Assembly (NCBI RefSeq): GCF_000808535.1 | Contig: NZ_JWLV01000006.1 | Coordinates: forward strand, 31,436 to 95,435 | Direction: 5' to 3' | Length of the DNA stretch: 64,000 bases | Source of the DNA: Vibrio sinaloensis | Lineage (GTDB): Bacteria > Pseudomonadota > Gammaproteobacteria > Enterobacterales > Vibrionaceae | Shown: in pieces, positions 52,676-62,165 of the stretch | How positions within the stretch are numbered: position 1 is the first letter of the stretch | How the letters are laid out: each line of letters begins with the position of its first letter | Program-made: the position numbers and the translations under genes | The notes under the pieces: model-generated | What the model was told of the DNA's origin: nothing | The model's input: only the letters and a program-made list of their open reading frames with translations | The model's database searches: none

Positions 52676-53818
52676 ATGCAGTTAAACACGCTAATTGCTC
52701 GCCAAATCGTAGAGCGAGCGACAAAAATTATTCAGTTTCCCGTTAACGTGATGGATGAAAACGGACAGATCATCGGCTCTAGTGACCCTTCCCGTTTGCA
52801 CCGCACCCATGAAGGCGCGCTCTTAGCGATCCACGATAATCGTACGGTTGAAATCAACAAGACCGTAGCCAGCACCTTAAATGGCGTCAAAGAGGGGATC
52901 AACCTCCCTATTCTTCACCAAGAGTTGGTCATTGGTGTGGTGGGCATATCAGGTCAACCCGATGAAGTCAGGCGCTATGGTGAGCTTGTCAAAATGACCG
53001 CTGAACTGATTGTCGAACAAGAAGCCATGATGGCGCAGATTCAGTGGAACAAACGTCATCGTGAAGAGTTACTTCTCCAGCTTATTCAAGGCTCTACATT
53101 AAACGAAAACCAACTGCTATCGATTGCTGAGCGTTTGGATCTCAATCTTTCTCAACCCCGAATTGCCGCCGCAGTGAAAGTGATCCCAAAAAAAGGGCAG
53201 CCTTTAACGCTGGAGCATCTTCAGAAATTGGTCCACTTGCTCGAGTATCCAGAGCGAAACAATATCGTTGGTATCGTCTCGGTATCGATGAATGAAGTGG
53301 TGGTGCTCAAACCCGTGACATTGGTTGATGGTATTTGGAATCACATGGAAGAGCGGCGCCGTGTGAAAAAGCTTCTTAAGCGCGTAGAGCAAGAATCGGA
53401 CTTCTCGATCCAGATCGCGATGGGGCAGTATTTCCCGGATCTGGCGGGTTTAGCGCGTTCTTACGATACCGCCAAAGCAACACTAGATGGCGCAAAGCAG
53501 AGCAAAGACGCCATTCTTTTCTACCAAGATCATAAGCTATCGGTGTTAGTGGGGGGCTTAAAACAAGACGAGTGGAGGCAAGCACAGCTACTAGAGCCAT
53601 TGGTCAAGCTCCAACAACAAGACAGCAAAAGCACATTACTTAAAACACTCCGCATATTTTTTGACCAAGATTGCGATCTAGCTCAAACTTGTGCAGCGCT
53701 ACATATTCACCGAAATACACTCCGTTACCGATTGGAAAAAATAGAAGAGGTGACTAATCTAAAAATCAACAAGTTAGATCATAAGATACAGTTATATCTA
53801 GCCTTAAAATGCTTGTGA
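52676..53818 (+). CDS. CdaR-family sugar-diacid regulator
   Basis: A 380-residue regulator with an N-terminal diacid-binding domain (PVNVMDENGQIIGSSDPSRL near 22-41), a middle GGDEF-related region and a C-terminal PucR-type HTH (TCAALHIHRNTLRYRLEKIE near 340-359). In E. coli, CdaR activates glucarate/galactarate/glycerate genes. The permease and kinase genes that follow support regulation of glycerate use here. Confidence 0.88.
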   Translation: MQLNTLIARQIVERATKIIQFPVNVMDENGQIIGSSDPSRLHRTHEGALLAIHDNRTVEINKTVASTLNGVKEGINLPILHQELVIGVVGISGQPDEVRRYGELVKMTAELIVEQEAMMAQIQWNKRHREELLLQLIQGSTLNENQLLSIAERLDLNLSQPRIAAAVKVIPKKGQPLTLEHLQKLVHLLEYPERNNIVGIVSVSMNEVVVLKPVTLVDGIWNHMEERRRVKKLLKRVEQESDFSIQIAMGQYFPDLAGLARSYDTAKATLDGAKQSKDAILFYQDHKLSVLVGGLKQDEWRQAQLLEPLVKLQQQDSKSTLLKTLRIFFDQDCDLAQTCAALHIHRNTLRYRLEKIEEVTNLKINKLDHKIQLYLALKCL

Positions 53819-53998
53819 TTATCATTGGGTTATTGTGCAATTTGACAATTCATGTTGCGTTTTGAATTGATAAATTTGTCACTTTGCATAAAGGAATGTG
53901 GATCGATTCGCTCAATAATAGCCCCGTCCCTACAGACACCCTGAGTGTGTGAAACGACTTCACATACCCTGAGTAAACCAATAATAAACGGAGTTATC

Positions 53999-55351
53999 AT
54001 GAGTCTTATCCTAATCTTGCTGGGGGTGGTAGCCTTTATCGTCCTCGCAACCACCAAATTTAAGTTACACCCCTTTTTAGCACTCATCGTTGCCGCCTTT
54101 TTAGCTGCATTTGCCTATGGATTACCGGCAGATAGCATCGCAAAAACCATCGCTTCCGGCTTTGGCGGTATTTTGGGCTATATCGGCTTAGTCATTGTTT
54201 TGGGCACCATCATTGGTGTCATCTTAGAAAAAAGTGGCGCAGCCATTACCATGGCCGATACGGTTATTAAAGTGCTTGGCGAACGCTCACCAACACTCAC
54301 CATGAGCATCATTGGCTACATCGTTTCGGTGCCTGTGTTTTGTGATTCGGGATACGTGATTTTGAACTCGTTGAAAGAGTCGCTCGCGAACCGTTTAAAA
54401 ACCTCCAGCGTGGCGATGAGTGTGGCATTGGCAACCGGTCTCTATGCGACGCACACCTTCGTCCCGCCAACACCGGGTCCAATTGCGGCCGCGGGTAACC
54501 TTGGTCTTGAATCTAATCTGGGTTTGGTGATTGGTGTCGGTATCTTTGTGGCGGCGACCGCAGCGATTGCAGGTATGTTGTGGGCAAATCGATTCAAAGA
54601 TGTGGAGCCTGATGGCGGTGATCAGTTAGCTGAAGCAAAAAAAGATTGGAAAGAGCTCAAGGCGTCGTATGGTGAGCTGCCGACAGCGGGCCAAGCGTTC
54701 GCACCTATTTTCGTCCCTATTCTTCTGATCTGTTTAGGCTCTATCGCTAAGTTCCCAAGCCTGCCGTTAGGTGATGGCACTGTGTTCGATGTTCTCTCTT
54801 TCTTAGGCCAACCGCTGACGGCGCTGATTATTGGCCTGTTCTTATCGGTTCGCTTGCTAAAAAGTGACAACAAGGTGGAAGAGTTTGGCGAGCGTATTAG
54901 CCAAGGAATTACGTCAGCAGCGCCAATTCTACTCATTACTGGTGCGGGTGGTGCATTTGGCGCCGTGTTGAAAGCGACGCCGCTCGGCGAGTACTTGGGT
55001 ACTACGTTATCAGCGTTGGGCGTTGGTATCTTCATGCCGTTTATTGTGGCGGCTGCATTGAAGTCTGCGCAGGGCTCATCAACGGTTGCGCTGGTCACGA
55101 CTTCCGCTTTGGTGGCTCCAATGTTGGCACAACTCGGGCTAGACTCTGAAATGGGACGAGTGCTGACGGTGATGGCGATTGGTGCCGGTGCGATGACGGT
55201 ATCGCATGCCAATGACAGCTTCTTCTGGGTGGTATCTCAGTTTAGCCGTATGTCGGTTGGCTTGGCGTATCGCGCACAAACCATGGCCACTTTGGTACAA
55301 GGCGTGACAGCCATGACGCTAGTTTACATTCTCAGTCTTGTTCTGCTGTAG
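53999..55351 (+). CDS. GntP-family gluconate/glycerate permease
   Basis: A 450-residue membrane protein of the GntP family: FKLHPFLALIVAAFLAAFAYGL near the start, VPVFCDSGYVILN near 108 and LATGLYATHTFVPPTPGPIA near 140-160. The ATG at 53999 has CGGAG upstream. As a glycerate kinase follows, glycerate or a related acid is the likely substrate. Confidence 0.88.
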   Translation: MSLILILLGVVAFIVLATTKFKLHPFLALIVAAFLAAFAYGLPADSIAKTIASGFGGILGYIGLVIVLGTIIGVILEKSGAAITMADTVIKVLGERSPTLTMSIIGYIVSVPVFCDSGYVILNSLKESLANRLKTSSVAMSVALATGLYATHTFVPPTPGPIAAAGNLGLESNLGLVIGVGIFVAATAAIAGMLWANRFKDVEPDGGDQLAEAKKDWKELKASYGELPTAGQAFAPIFVPILLICLGSIAKFPSLPLGDGTVFDVLSFLGQPLTALIIGLFLSVRLLKSDNKVEEFGERISQGITSAAPILLITGAGGAFGAVLKATPLGEYLGTTLSALGVGIFMPFIVAAALKSAQGSSTVALVTTSALVAPMLAQLGLDSEMGRVLTVMAIGAGAMTVSHANDSFFWVVSQFSRMSVGLAYRAQTMATLVQGVTAMTLVYILSLVLL

Positions 55352-55373
55352 CAAGCCAATATAGGAAACCAAT

Positions 55374-56510
55374 ATGAAAGTAGTTATCGCTCCAGATTCT
55401 TACAAAGAAAGTTTAACCGCTATGGAAGTGGCAACTGCGATTGAAAATGGCTTTAAAGAAATCATGCCTGACGCAGAATACATCAAACTGCCGATGGCTG
55501 ATGGAGGAGAAGGTACCGTACAGTCCCTAGTGGATGCCACGGGCGGCGATATCGTGACGGTGGAAGTCACCGGTCCGTTAGGCCAACCTGTGGAAGGGTT
55601 TTATGGTTTGTTGGGTGATGGCTCTACTGCGGTGATTGAAATGGCCGCAGCGTCAGGGCTGCACTTAGTGGATCCAAGTGAGCGAAACCCGCTCCTTACC
55701 ACAACCTACGGTACTGGCCAGCTTATCAAAGCGGCACTCGATAAAGGTGTGAACCACATTATCATCGGCATTGGTGGTAGCTCGACCAACGATGGTGGGG
55801 TGGGAATGGCACAAGCTCTTGGCGCGAAACTGGTCGACGCTGAGGGAGCCGACTTGCCTTTTGGTGGTGGCGCCATAGCGCGTTTAGCTAAGATTGATTT
55901 GTCTGGTTTGGATCCTCGTTTAGCAAAGATTCAACTCGAAGTCGCTTGTGATGTTGATAATCCTTTGTGTGGCCCGAAAGGCGCCTCTCATGTGTTTGGC
56001 CCGCAAAAGGGCGCAACCCCTGAGATGGTTAAACAGCTTGACCAAAACCTCGCGCACTACGCTGCTATGATCCATCAAACTAATGGTAAGGATGTGATCA
56101 GTCAAGCGGGTGCAGGAGCTGCTGGTGGACTGGGAGCGGCGCTTTTGGGCTTATTTGATGCAACACTTCGCCCCGGCATTAACATAGTGATGGATGCGGT
56201 TAACCTTGCTGAAGTTGTGAAAGATGCCGACCTAGTGATTACGGGTGAAGGGCGCATTGATAGCCAAACCATTCATGGTAAAACACCCATTGGCGTGGCA
56301 CGTACCGCGAAGCTCTATCAGTTACCTGTGATTGGCATTGCGGGCAGTACTGCGCAAGATTGTCGCGTGGTCCATGATCACGGCATTGATGCGGTGTTCA
56401 GTGTGGTGTTGGGGGCAACAGATCTACCCACCGCGCTGAAAGAGGCGGCATTTAACGTGGAGATGACGGCGCGCAATGTGGCCGCTACGCTCGCGATGCG
56501 TTTTCGTTAA
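55374..56510 (+). CDS. Glycerate kinase (GarK/GlxK family)
   Basis: A 378-residue glycerate kinase type 1: VIAPDSYKESLTAMEVA at the start, PMADGGEGTVQSLVDATGG near 43, GIGGSSTNDGGVGMAQALG near 132, and DLVITGEGRIDSQTIHGKTP near 285. It phosphorylates glycerate for glycolysis. It starts 22 bp after the permease and ends at a strong bidirectional terminator. Confidence 0.93.
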   Translation: MKVVIAPDSYKESLTAMEVATAIENGFKEIMPDAEYIKLPMADGGEGTVQSLVDATGGDIVTVEVTGPLGQPVEGFYGLLGDGSTAVIEMAAASGLHLVDPSERNPLLTTTYGTGQLIKAALDKGVNHIIIGIGGSSTNDGGVGMAQALGAKLVDAEGADLPFGGGAIARLAKIDLSGLDPRLAKIQLEVACDVDNPLCGPKGASHVFGPQKGATPEMVKQLDQNLAHYAAMIHQTNGKDVISQAGAGAAGGLGAALLGLFDATLRPGINIVMDAVNLAEVVKDADLVITGEGRIDSQTIHGKTPIGVARTAKLYQLPVIGIAGSTAQDCRVVHDHGIDAVFSVVLGATDLPTALKEAAFNVEMTARNVAATLAMRFR

Positions 56511-56532
56511 CCGTCTTCAATTAAACAAAGTA

Positions 56533-56562
56533 AAAAATGACCGCATAGTGCGGTCATTTTTT
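56533..56562. terminator. Bidirectional terminator
   Basis: AAAAATGACCGC and GCGGTCATTTTT form a perfect 12-bp stem with a 5-base loop. It serves glycerate kinase and the convergent VOC gene. Confidence 0.92.
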
Positions 56563-56589
56563 CATTCATAGTTTTCTATTCGCATTCGT

Positions 56590-56958
56590 TTAACAGTAAA
56601 CGCTAATCTCAATCAGATTAGAATCTGGGTCTAGAAAGTAGACAGACTGAATAGGACCTTGAGCTCCAGATTTCTCAACTGGCCCTTCGATGATGTCTAC
56701 CTGCTCTTTAGTTAAGTGAGTAATCACTTCCTCGAGTGGCCAACGTGTTATCAAACAAAGATCTCCTGAGCCAACTTGCGCTCGGTTTCTCGGCTCCTGA
56801 CCTAACAGTTGTAAATTAATCTTCTGGTTTCCAAACTTTAGCGCCTTACGACCGTTGGCGAAGGTGACCTCTTCCATCAGCAGCACCCGTTGGTAAAACG
56901 CCACAGAATGGGTAATGTTGGAGACAGTGAGAACAATATGGTCGATATGGCTAATCAT
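56590..56958 (-). CDS. VOC-family (glyoxalase-fold) protein
   Basis: A 122-residue protein with VOC motifs: ISHIDHIVLTVSNITHSVAFY (metal His near 7) and FLDPDSNLIEISVYC at the end with the metal Glu. It resembles virulence-linked or fosfomycin-type VOC enzymes in fold; the substrate is unknown. The start at 56958 has GGAGAGAG upstream and overlaps the GNAT stop (ATGA). Confidence 0.85.
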   Translation of the reverse strand: MISHIDHIVLTVSNITHSVAFYQRVLLMEEVTFANGRKALKFGNQKINLQLLGQEPRNRAQVGSGDLCLITRWPLEEVITHLTKEQVDIIEGPVEKSGAQGPIQSVYFLDPDSNLIEISVYC

Positions 56959-57434
56959 GCTCTCTCCTTTTGAAGCGGTTTTTCCATCACGACACAATCT
57001 AAGTTCACTCCCCGTGGAGAGTGATAGGTCGAGATTTCCTCCCCATGAAATCCGCAAGAGCGATAGAAAGGGGCTGCATTGAGGGTTGCCTCTAAGACCA
57101 TTTTTTCCAGTTTGTGCTCTCTAGCCATTTGCTCAAGAAAAGCCAGCATCTTCTTTGCTGCGCCCAAACCAAAATAAGGCGGATCGACAAATATGGCATC
57201 GACCATGCCTGTCTCGGTGTTGAGTTTGCCACACCCCACCACCTTGCCGTCTACCTCAGAAACGTAAAAGGTCGCGACAATGTCCTCTTTCAGCTGTTCG
57301 GACACGCCACCTTGCGTCCAAAGGGCGAGCTGCTCTGGTTGATAGTGGTCTGCGCATTTGGCAAGAATGGATCGCTTGCGCAAATCGTAGATAGGCTGAA
57401 CATCAGACGCATTGGCTTTGCGGATCTTTATCAT
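56955..57434 (-). CDS. GNAT-family N-acetyltransferase
   Basis: A 159-residue GNAT: IRKANASDVQPIYDLRKRSI at the start, DAIFVDPPYFGLGAAKKML (acetyl-CoA loop near 85-103) and AAPFYRSCGFHGEEI (motif B). Substrate unknown. Coupled to the VOC gene downstream. Confidence 0.85.
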   Translation of the reverse strand: MIKIRKANASDVQPIYDLRKRSILAKCADHYQPEQLALWTQGGVSEQLKEDIVATFYVSEVDGKVVGCGKLNTETGMVDAIFVDPPYFGLGAAKKMLAFLEQMAREHKLEKMVLEATLNAAPFYRSCGFHGEEISTYHSPRGVNLDCVVMEKPLQKERA

Positions 57435-57585
57435 GCGTTCTTCCTTGAATAGCGATTGAACAGTGCAACGAATTGCTTTGAATGCATAATGACACAGAGA
57501 CGCATTTTTCTACAAATCCATTTTATAAATCATTGGGTTACTGCGGGCGTCTGCTGTTTGGTGGGACGCTCAGTAAAGCGCTTGA

Positions 57586-57614
57586 TCAAAAAGGCCGCGA
57601 ATCGTCGCGGCCTT
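57586..57614 (-). terminator. Terminator of the M3 peptidase gene
   Basis: AAGGCCGCGA and TCGCGGCCTT form a perfect 10-bp stem with a 4-base loop; on the minus strand a T run follows. Confidence 0.9.
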
Positions 57615-57637
57615 GGGGAGTTGAGTCGTGGGCTGAG

Positions 57638-59485
57638 TTAACAGCCGTAGGTCTCTTTGATGTACGCTTCAAATTGATCGCACATCGCCTCATCAGACAC
57701 TTGGTTGCTTGCCAACTCTTTGCTGCCATCGACGACTTTAATGGTCGCGTTCAATGACGCAACTTCCGCTTGTTGGCGCGTCGCTAAACCAGCAATTTTT
57801 TCTTGCTGCGCTGCCCAAGCCTGTTCTGAAGAGAGGTTACATGCATCCGCCAAATACTTAGCGTTAAACCCTTCGCCTGTTAAGCTCACAATGGTCTCGT
57901 TATGAGAAAGCTGGTTGCCTGAATGCCAATAGTGCTGAGCAAGCAGAGGGCCGATTTCAGGGTTGTCGGTTAGGTAGCCAAACTTATCGAGGAAGTAAGC
58001 ACGCGTCTGGTACACCGCCATATGTGCTAGCAGATAACCGTGATAGGCACAAGCAGCTTCATCTGACACTAGGTGAGGGATTGCCATAAGTGGACGCGGA
58101 CTACACTCTAGACCAAGAATCTGTTTTTCACACTGGCGCGCGAGAGCGGTAATGCGCTCAGGAGTAAGCTCTTCATCACTCAGTTGATACAGCGCGCGTT
58201 CAAAGTAAGGCACAACCAAGATGCTACGTTCTGAGAAAGCAGCAAACGGCTGACGACTGTTGATCATTGCCTTAATCACGTCGTCAGGGACAGGGTTGCC
58301 TTGTGCGTCCAGTGCGTACTGTTTTAACCAGTCTGCATCGTTGAGCAAGCTATCACAGAACATTGATTGAGTTTCTGCGTAGGCCATAGAGGTAGGCGCA
58401 AATTCTTGAGAGAAACACGGCGCGTTCATTTTGACGTTTGCAAAGTGCGCAGCGTGACCGCCTTCATGGAACAAGGTGTTAATACCAGAATAACCGCTGC
58501 CAACTTGGTCTGGCTTGGCGTTGCTGGTGAAGTTAACCTTGGCTGCAACCCACTCGTTTTGGTTATAGAACGAAGGAATAGGACCGTGGCAGAAGCCGTT
58601 CGGGTATTTGCCTTTTCTGTCGAGCAGATCCAGCGTGAGCTCTGCGCCTGAATAGTCAATGTTCAAACGACCAAACGATTCAACCCAGCGGCGAAGGGAC
58701 TTGGAGAAGGGCACATACGGGTCCAGATCACGCATTGCGTCACCTGAGTACGAGTACACAAAGTTATGGCCCGTCAGTGCGTTGTCACCTTTTTCTTTAG
58801 CAAGATTGGCGAGGCTAGCAAGGTTAGTATCACGAGTGCGAGCTTCAAAATCGTCAAGAATGGCAAACAGCTCATCTGAGGTCATTTTCTCCGTTTTAAC
58901 GACGGAGTAATCGAAGAATGTGTCGTAACCTAAAGAGCGCGCAAATTGATTGCGCAGTTTGATCAGCTCAATGAAGCCATTTTGTAGCAACCACTGCTCT
59001 AGTCCAAGTAGTGCTTGGTGCGCCGATTTGCGGACGTCTTCATGGTTGTTGGTACGAATGGTTGAGGCCAATACAGGCAGTGAGCCTTCAACTTGTTTGC
59101 CATGCTCATCGGTAAAAGTGAGTACATGGTTCTGCTTTCGTTCAAACAGTCCTGCTTCGAACTCAATCAACTGGTTTTTTAGAGCTTGCGCTTCATTCCC
59201 TTCAATCGCGTGAGCTTGGAATGTGTTTAACCAGCCATTTAGCCCGGTTTGGGTCGCCTTTTTCTCGGCATCATCGGTAATGGATTCGGCTGCTTCCAAC
59301 TGGTGTTTGATCTCAGCGATTTGATCGGCATTGCTAAGAAAGTTGGTCCACTCGGTTTGCGCTTTGGTCGACCCGTCATGATCATCACTGATGCCCATGT
59401 AGGTTTCCCAGAAAAAGTCTTCTTTAGTACGGTGAATGGTGAGGTAACGTTGATTCAGGTCGTTGAGATATTCTGTAGCGGTCAT
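57638..59485 (-). CDS. M3-family zinc oligopeptidase
   Basis: A 615-residue cytoplasmic metallopeptidase. The zinc motif is NTLFHEGGHAAHF (HExxH form HEGGH, near 360), with a downstream Glu in PTSMAYAETQSMF (near 387). It resembles oligoendopeptidase-F/thimet-type enzymes, which cleave short peptides. It has no signal peptide. AAGGAA precedes the ATG. Confidence 0.88.
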   Translation of the reverse strand: MTATEYLNDLNQRYLTIHRTKEDFFWETYMGISDDHDGSTKAQTEWTNFLSNADQIAEIKHQLEAAESITDDAEKKATQTGLNGWLNTFQAHAIEGNEAQALKNQLIEFEAGLFERKQNHVLTFTDEHGKQVEGSLPVLASTIRTNNHEDVRKSAHQALLGLEQWLLQNGFIELIKLRNQFARSLGYDTFFDYSVVKTEKMTSDELFAILDDFEARTRDTNLASLANLAKEKGDNALTGHNFVYSYSGDAMRDLDPYVPFSKSLRRWVESFGRLNIDYSGAELTLDLLDRKGKYPNGFCHGPIPSFYNQNEWVAAKVNFTSNAKPDQVGSGYSGINTLFHEGGHAAHFANVKMNAPCFSQEFAPTSMAYAETQSMFCDSLLNDADWLKQYALDAQGNPVPDDVIKAMINSRQPFAAFSERSILVVPYFERALYQLSDEELTPERITALARQCEKQILGLECSPRPLMAIPHLVSDEAACAYHGYLLAHMAVYQTRAYFLDKFGYLTDNPEIGPLLAQHYWHSGNQLSHNETIVSLTGEGFNAKYLADACNLSSEQAWAAQQEKIAGLATRQQAEVASLNATIKVVDGSKELASNQVSDEAMCDQFEAYIKETYGC

Positions 59486-59672
59486 TTGGTTCCTTCAAAT
59501 GTGTACGATAAAAAAACAGGTCATTATCGCACGCTTTAGAGAGCGTTAGGAGTGATAGGCGAGATCCATATTGTCGTGAGTTGTAAATCCCACTCTACGA
59601 ACATCGTATGTTTTATGTCGAGAATAAGACGCATTATAACCCCATATTCTGCGGCTCCTCAGACCTAGGCGC

Positions 59673-59699
59673 GCCCACATAGAACACGCTATGTGGGGC
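59673..59699. other. Strong hairpin without a T run
   Basis: GCCCACATAG and CTATGTGGGGC form a stem of nine or more base pairs around a six-base loop, 34 bp past the stop of the small secreted-protein gene. Neither strand has a clear T tract next to the stem. Confidence 0.45.
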
Positions 59700-59732
59700 A
59701 AAATGTTTACACCTTCCGCAGAGCTGCTTTTA

Positions 59733-60197
59733 TTAACCCGCCTTGTGGATGACGCCAAGAGTGACGCCTTGCTCAAAGCTGACTTTCCCCTGAACAAGCG
59801 CGTTAAGAGCTGCTTCACTGAGGAGAAGAACACGACTTGATGAAGAGTCATCACTTGGAGCCGAGTGAACGGTAATGGATTGACCATGTTCAACCTTGCT
59901 CCATAAATGACTGTCGACAAGATAAATGTAACTAACCGACTGCAACTCACTGGCGTATTTGTCCGCCATTAGTTTCAGCCACCAACTGGCTCTTCGTAAA
60001 CCAGAAGGCCCGTTGAGAGACGAAATCGTATCAATTGTCTGGCTGTCTAGCGCGTCGTACGTTGACATCGCGACATCTAGAGAGCCCGGGTAACTTTCGG
60101 TAAATGGATTGCTAAATTGACCATCGTAGGTACATGCCTGAGCAGCGAGGCTGACACTGCTCAGGCAAATCGCAACCAGCATATTGAGTTGCTTCAT
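59733..60197 (-). CDS. Small secreted protein paired with the alkylsulfatase gene
   Basis: A 154-residue protein with a Sec signal peptide (MKQLNMLVAICLSSVSLAAQA). The mature part has no family I know, but its C-terminus (SEAALNALVQGKVSFEQGVT near 125-144) resembles the end of the SCP2-like domain of the adjoining alkylsulfatase (KEALDKVQLGEMTLEQAISS). It starts 9 bp after that gene, so the two are cotranscribed. A periplasmic accessory role is an inference. Confidence 0.72.
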   Translation of the reverse strand: MKQLNMLVAICLSSVSLAAQACTYDGQFSNPFTESYPGSLDVAMSTYDALDSQTIDTISSLNGPSGLRRASWWLKLMADKYASELQSVSYIYLVDSHLWSKVEHGQSITVHSAPSDDSSSSRVLLLSEAALNALVQGKVSFEQGVTLGVIHKAG

Positions 60198-60206
60198 TAT
60201 TGCTTC

Positions 60207-62165
60207 CTATGGCGTGACGATGTTAAACCAGAAGTTGAAGGTATCTAGCATGCCCACAAAGTCTTTGAACACTTGTTTGTCGCCCTTCAGTTTTAAATCA
60301 CCGCTTGAAATGGCTTGCTCAAGCGTCATCTCGCCAAGCTGTACCTTGTCTAACGCTTCTTTTGTTAAGGTTAAAGAGACGTCCGGATCGTCCGACTGTT
60401 TGGTGGTGTGGTTTAACACCGAGTTTTCGATGTAAAGCGTGTACTGCTCATCAAGGTCAGTGAAGTTTATGTTGATGGTGTAGTCTTTGCCCGCCGCTTT
60501 TTCTGGGAGCAGACGTACTGCTAAGTAGTCAAATAGCATTTCTGGTGGCATGTTTTTGATGATGTCTGGAGACGCGGTATTGGTGCCACCAGAAGAAGGT
60601 GTACCGTTGCGCAGCTCATAGGCACCTTGTAGGTAGACCGAGCGCCAAGGTCCAGACTCTGCTTGGTAACCTAGCTGTTCATAGGTATCAGCGAGCAGCA
60701 GTTTGCCTTTTTTGCTTTGTGGGTTGGCAAAGACGACGTGTTTAAGCGCTTCAGCCACCCAGCGGTAGTTGCCTTTGTCGAAGTCTTGTTGCGCTTTATC
60801 GATGACCGCATTTTCACCGCCCATGTATTCGACGTATTTGACGGCAGCGTTGGTTGGTGGAAGATTGTTCAGATCAGATGGATTACCGCTATACCAGCCC
60901 ATGTAACGTTGATAGACCGCGCGACTATTGTGTCGGAGCGTGCCGTAGTAACCACGAGTGTTCCAGTTCTGATCGATCTCTTTCGGGAACTGAATAATCT
61001 CGGAAATTTCGGAACCGATGTAGCCTTGGTTCATGAGTCGAACCGTTTGATCGTGAGTGTATTTGTACATATCACGTTGAAGTTTGAAGTAATCGACAAT
61101 CTCTTCTTGCCCCCACATCGGCCAATGGTGACTTTGGAATTTGACCTCGACTTCGTCGCCCCACATTTCGATAGTTTCATTCAAATACGATGACCACTTC
61201 AGCGCATCGCGCACCTGAGCACCGCGTAGAGTCAGGATATTGTGCATGGTATTGGTACTGTTTTCTGCCATCCAGAGTGCTTTCTTCTCGGGTAGCCAGG
61301 TATTGATTTCAGTAGGTGCTTCCGACCCTGGCGTGTATTGGAATACCATTTTTACGCCATCAACAATGTGCTCTTCGCCCGTCTTTTCGATGACGAGTGT
61401 GGGTCTAATGAGTGTTGCTAGCCCCGTCGACGTGGTTTGTCCTAAGCCACCATTGACGCCTCCTTGCGCATTTCTAGGCAATAAGGCTCCGTACATATAG
61501 ATGGCGCGTCGACCCATTGCGTTACCTGCAATCACGTTTTCAGATACGGCGTGTTCTGTGAATCCGTGGGAAGCAATGATTTGTACTTTACCGGCGGTCA
61601 CGTCTGCTTCGTCGACAATGCCACGCACGCCGCCAAAGTGGTCGATATGGCTATGGCTGTAGATCACAGCGGTGACAGGTCTTTCCCCTAACTCCGAGTT
61701 GATAAAATCGAGTGCCGCTTTGGCGGTTTCTTGCGAGATCAGTGGGTCAAACACAATCCATCCAGTTTTACCCTCTACGAAAGTGATATTGGTTAAGTCG
61801 TAACCACGTACTTGGTAGATTCCATCCGTGACTTTGAAAAGACCATTGATCACGTTGAGCTGAGCATTTCGCCAAAGACTCGGGTTAACGCTATCAGGTG
61901 CTTTTGCGTCAAGAGTAATGAACTTCTTGTACTCTTCGAGATCCCAAACGACATCGCCTTTGTCATTAGTGATGGTCACGACATCTTGCTTGGCAATAAA
62001 GCCTTTCTGCGCCCGTTCAAAATCCTTTGTGTCGCTGAACGGCAAGGCTTTGTAGAGAGCTTGGTTGGCTTTGATGGTTGCCTGAGTCGCAGGTTTAGAG
62101 TCGACAGCGGCATAACTATTGACTGACATTGCAATGGTTAGCAGGGAGAGGGTGAAACGTTTCAT
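60207..62165 (-). CDS. SdsA-type alkylsulfatase (metallo-beta-lactamase fold)
   Basis: A 652-residue protein with a Sec signal peptide (MKRFTLSLLTIAMSVNSYAA). The MBL metal motif is YSHSHIDHFGGVRG (HxHxDH near 167-178), and further metal residues lie near ENVIAGNAMGRRAIYMYG and MAENSTNTMHN. A dimerisation region and a C-terminal SCP2-like domain (about 530-650) follow, as in SdsA1 from Pseudomonas. It hydrolyses sulfate esters such as SDS in the periplasm. AAGGA precedes the ATG. Confidence 0.9.
   Translation of the reverse strand: MKRFTLSLLTIAMSVNSYAAVDSKPATQATIKANQALYKALPFSDTKDFERAQKGFIAKQDVVTITNDKGDVVWDLEEYKKFITLDAKAPDSVNPSLWRNAQLNVINGLFKVTDGIYQVRGYDLTNITFVEGKTGWIVFDPLISQETAKAALDFINSELGERPVTAVIYSHSHIDHFGGVRGIVDEADVTAGKVQIIASHGFTEHAVSENVIAGNAMGRRAIYMYGALLPRNAQGGVNGGLGQTTSTGLATLIRPTLVIEKTGEEHIVDGVKMVFQYTPGSEAPTEINTWLPEKKALWMAENSTNTMHNILTLRGAQVRDALKWSSYLNETIEMWGDEVEVKFQSHHWPMWGQEEIVDYFKLQRDMYKYTHDQTVRLMNQGYIGSEISEIIQFPKEIDQNWNTRGYYGTLRHNSRAVYQRYMGWYSGNPSDLNNLPPTNAAVKYVEYMGGENAVIDKAQQDFDKGNYRWVAEALKHVVFANPQSKKGKLLLADTYEQLGYQAESGPWRSVYLQGAYELRNGTPSSGGTNTASPDIIKNMPPEMLFDYLAVRLLPEKAAGKDYTININFTDLDEQYTLYIENSVLNHTTKQSDDPDVSLTLTKEALDKVQLGEMTLEQAISSGDLKLKGDKQVFKDFVGMLDTFNFWFNIVTP

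Noticed and set aside
54622..55212. 196-codon minus-strand frame inside the GntP-type permease gene
   Set aside because: It is antisense to conserved permease sequence and looks low-complexity (many Pro, Ala, Ser), typical of antisense frames.
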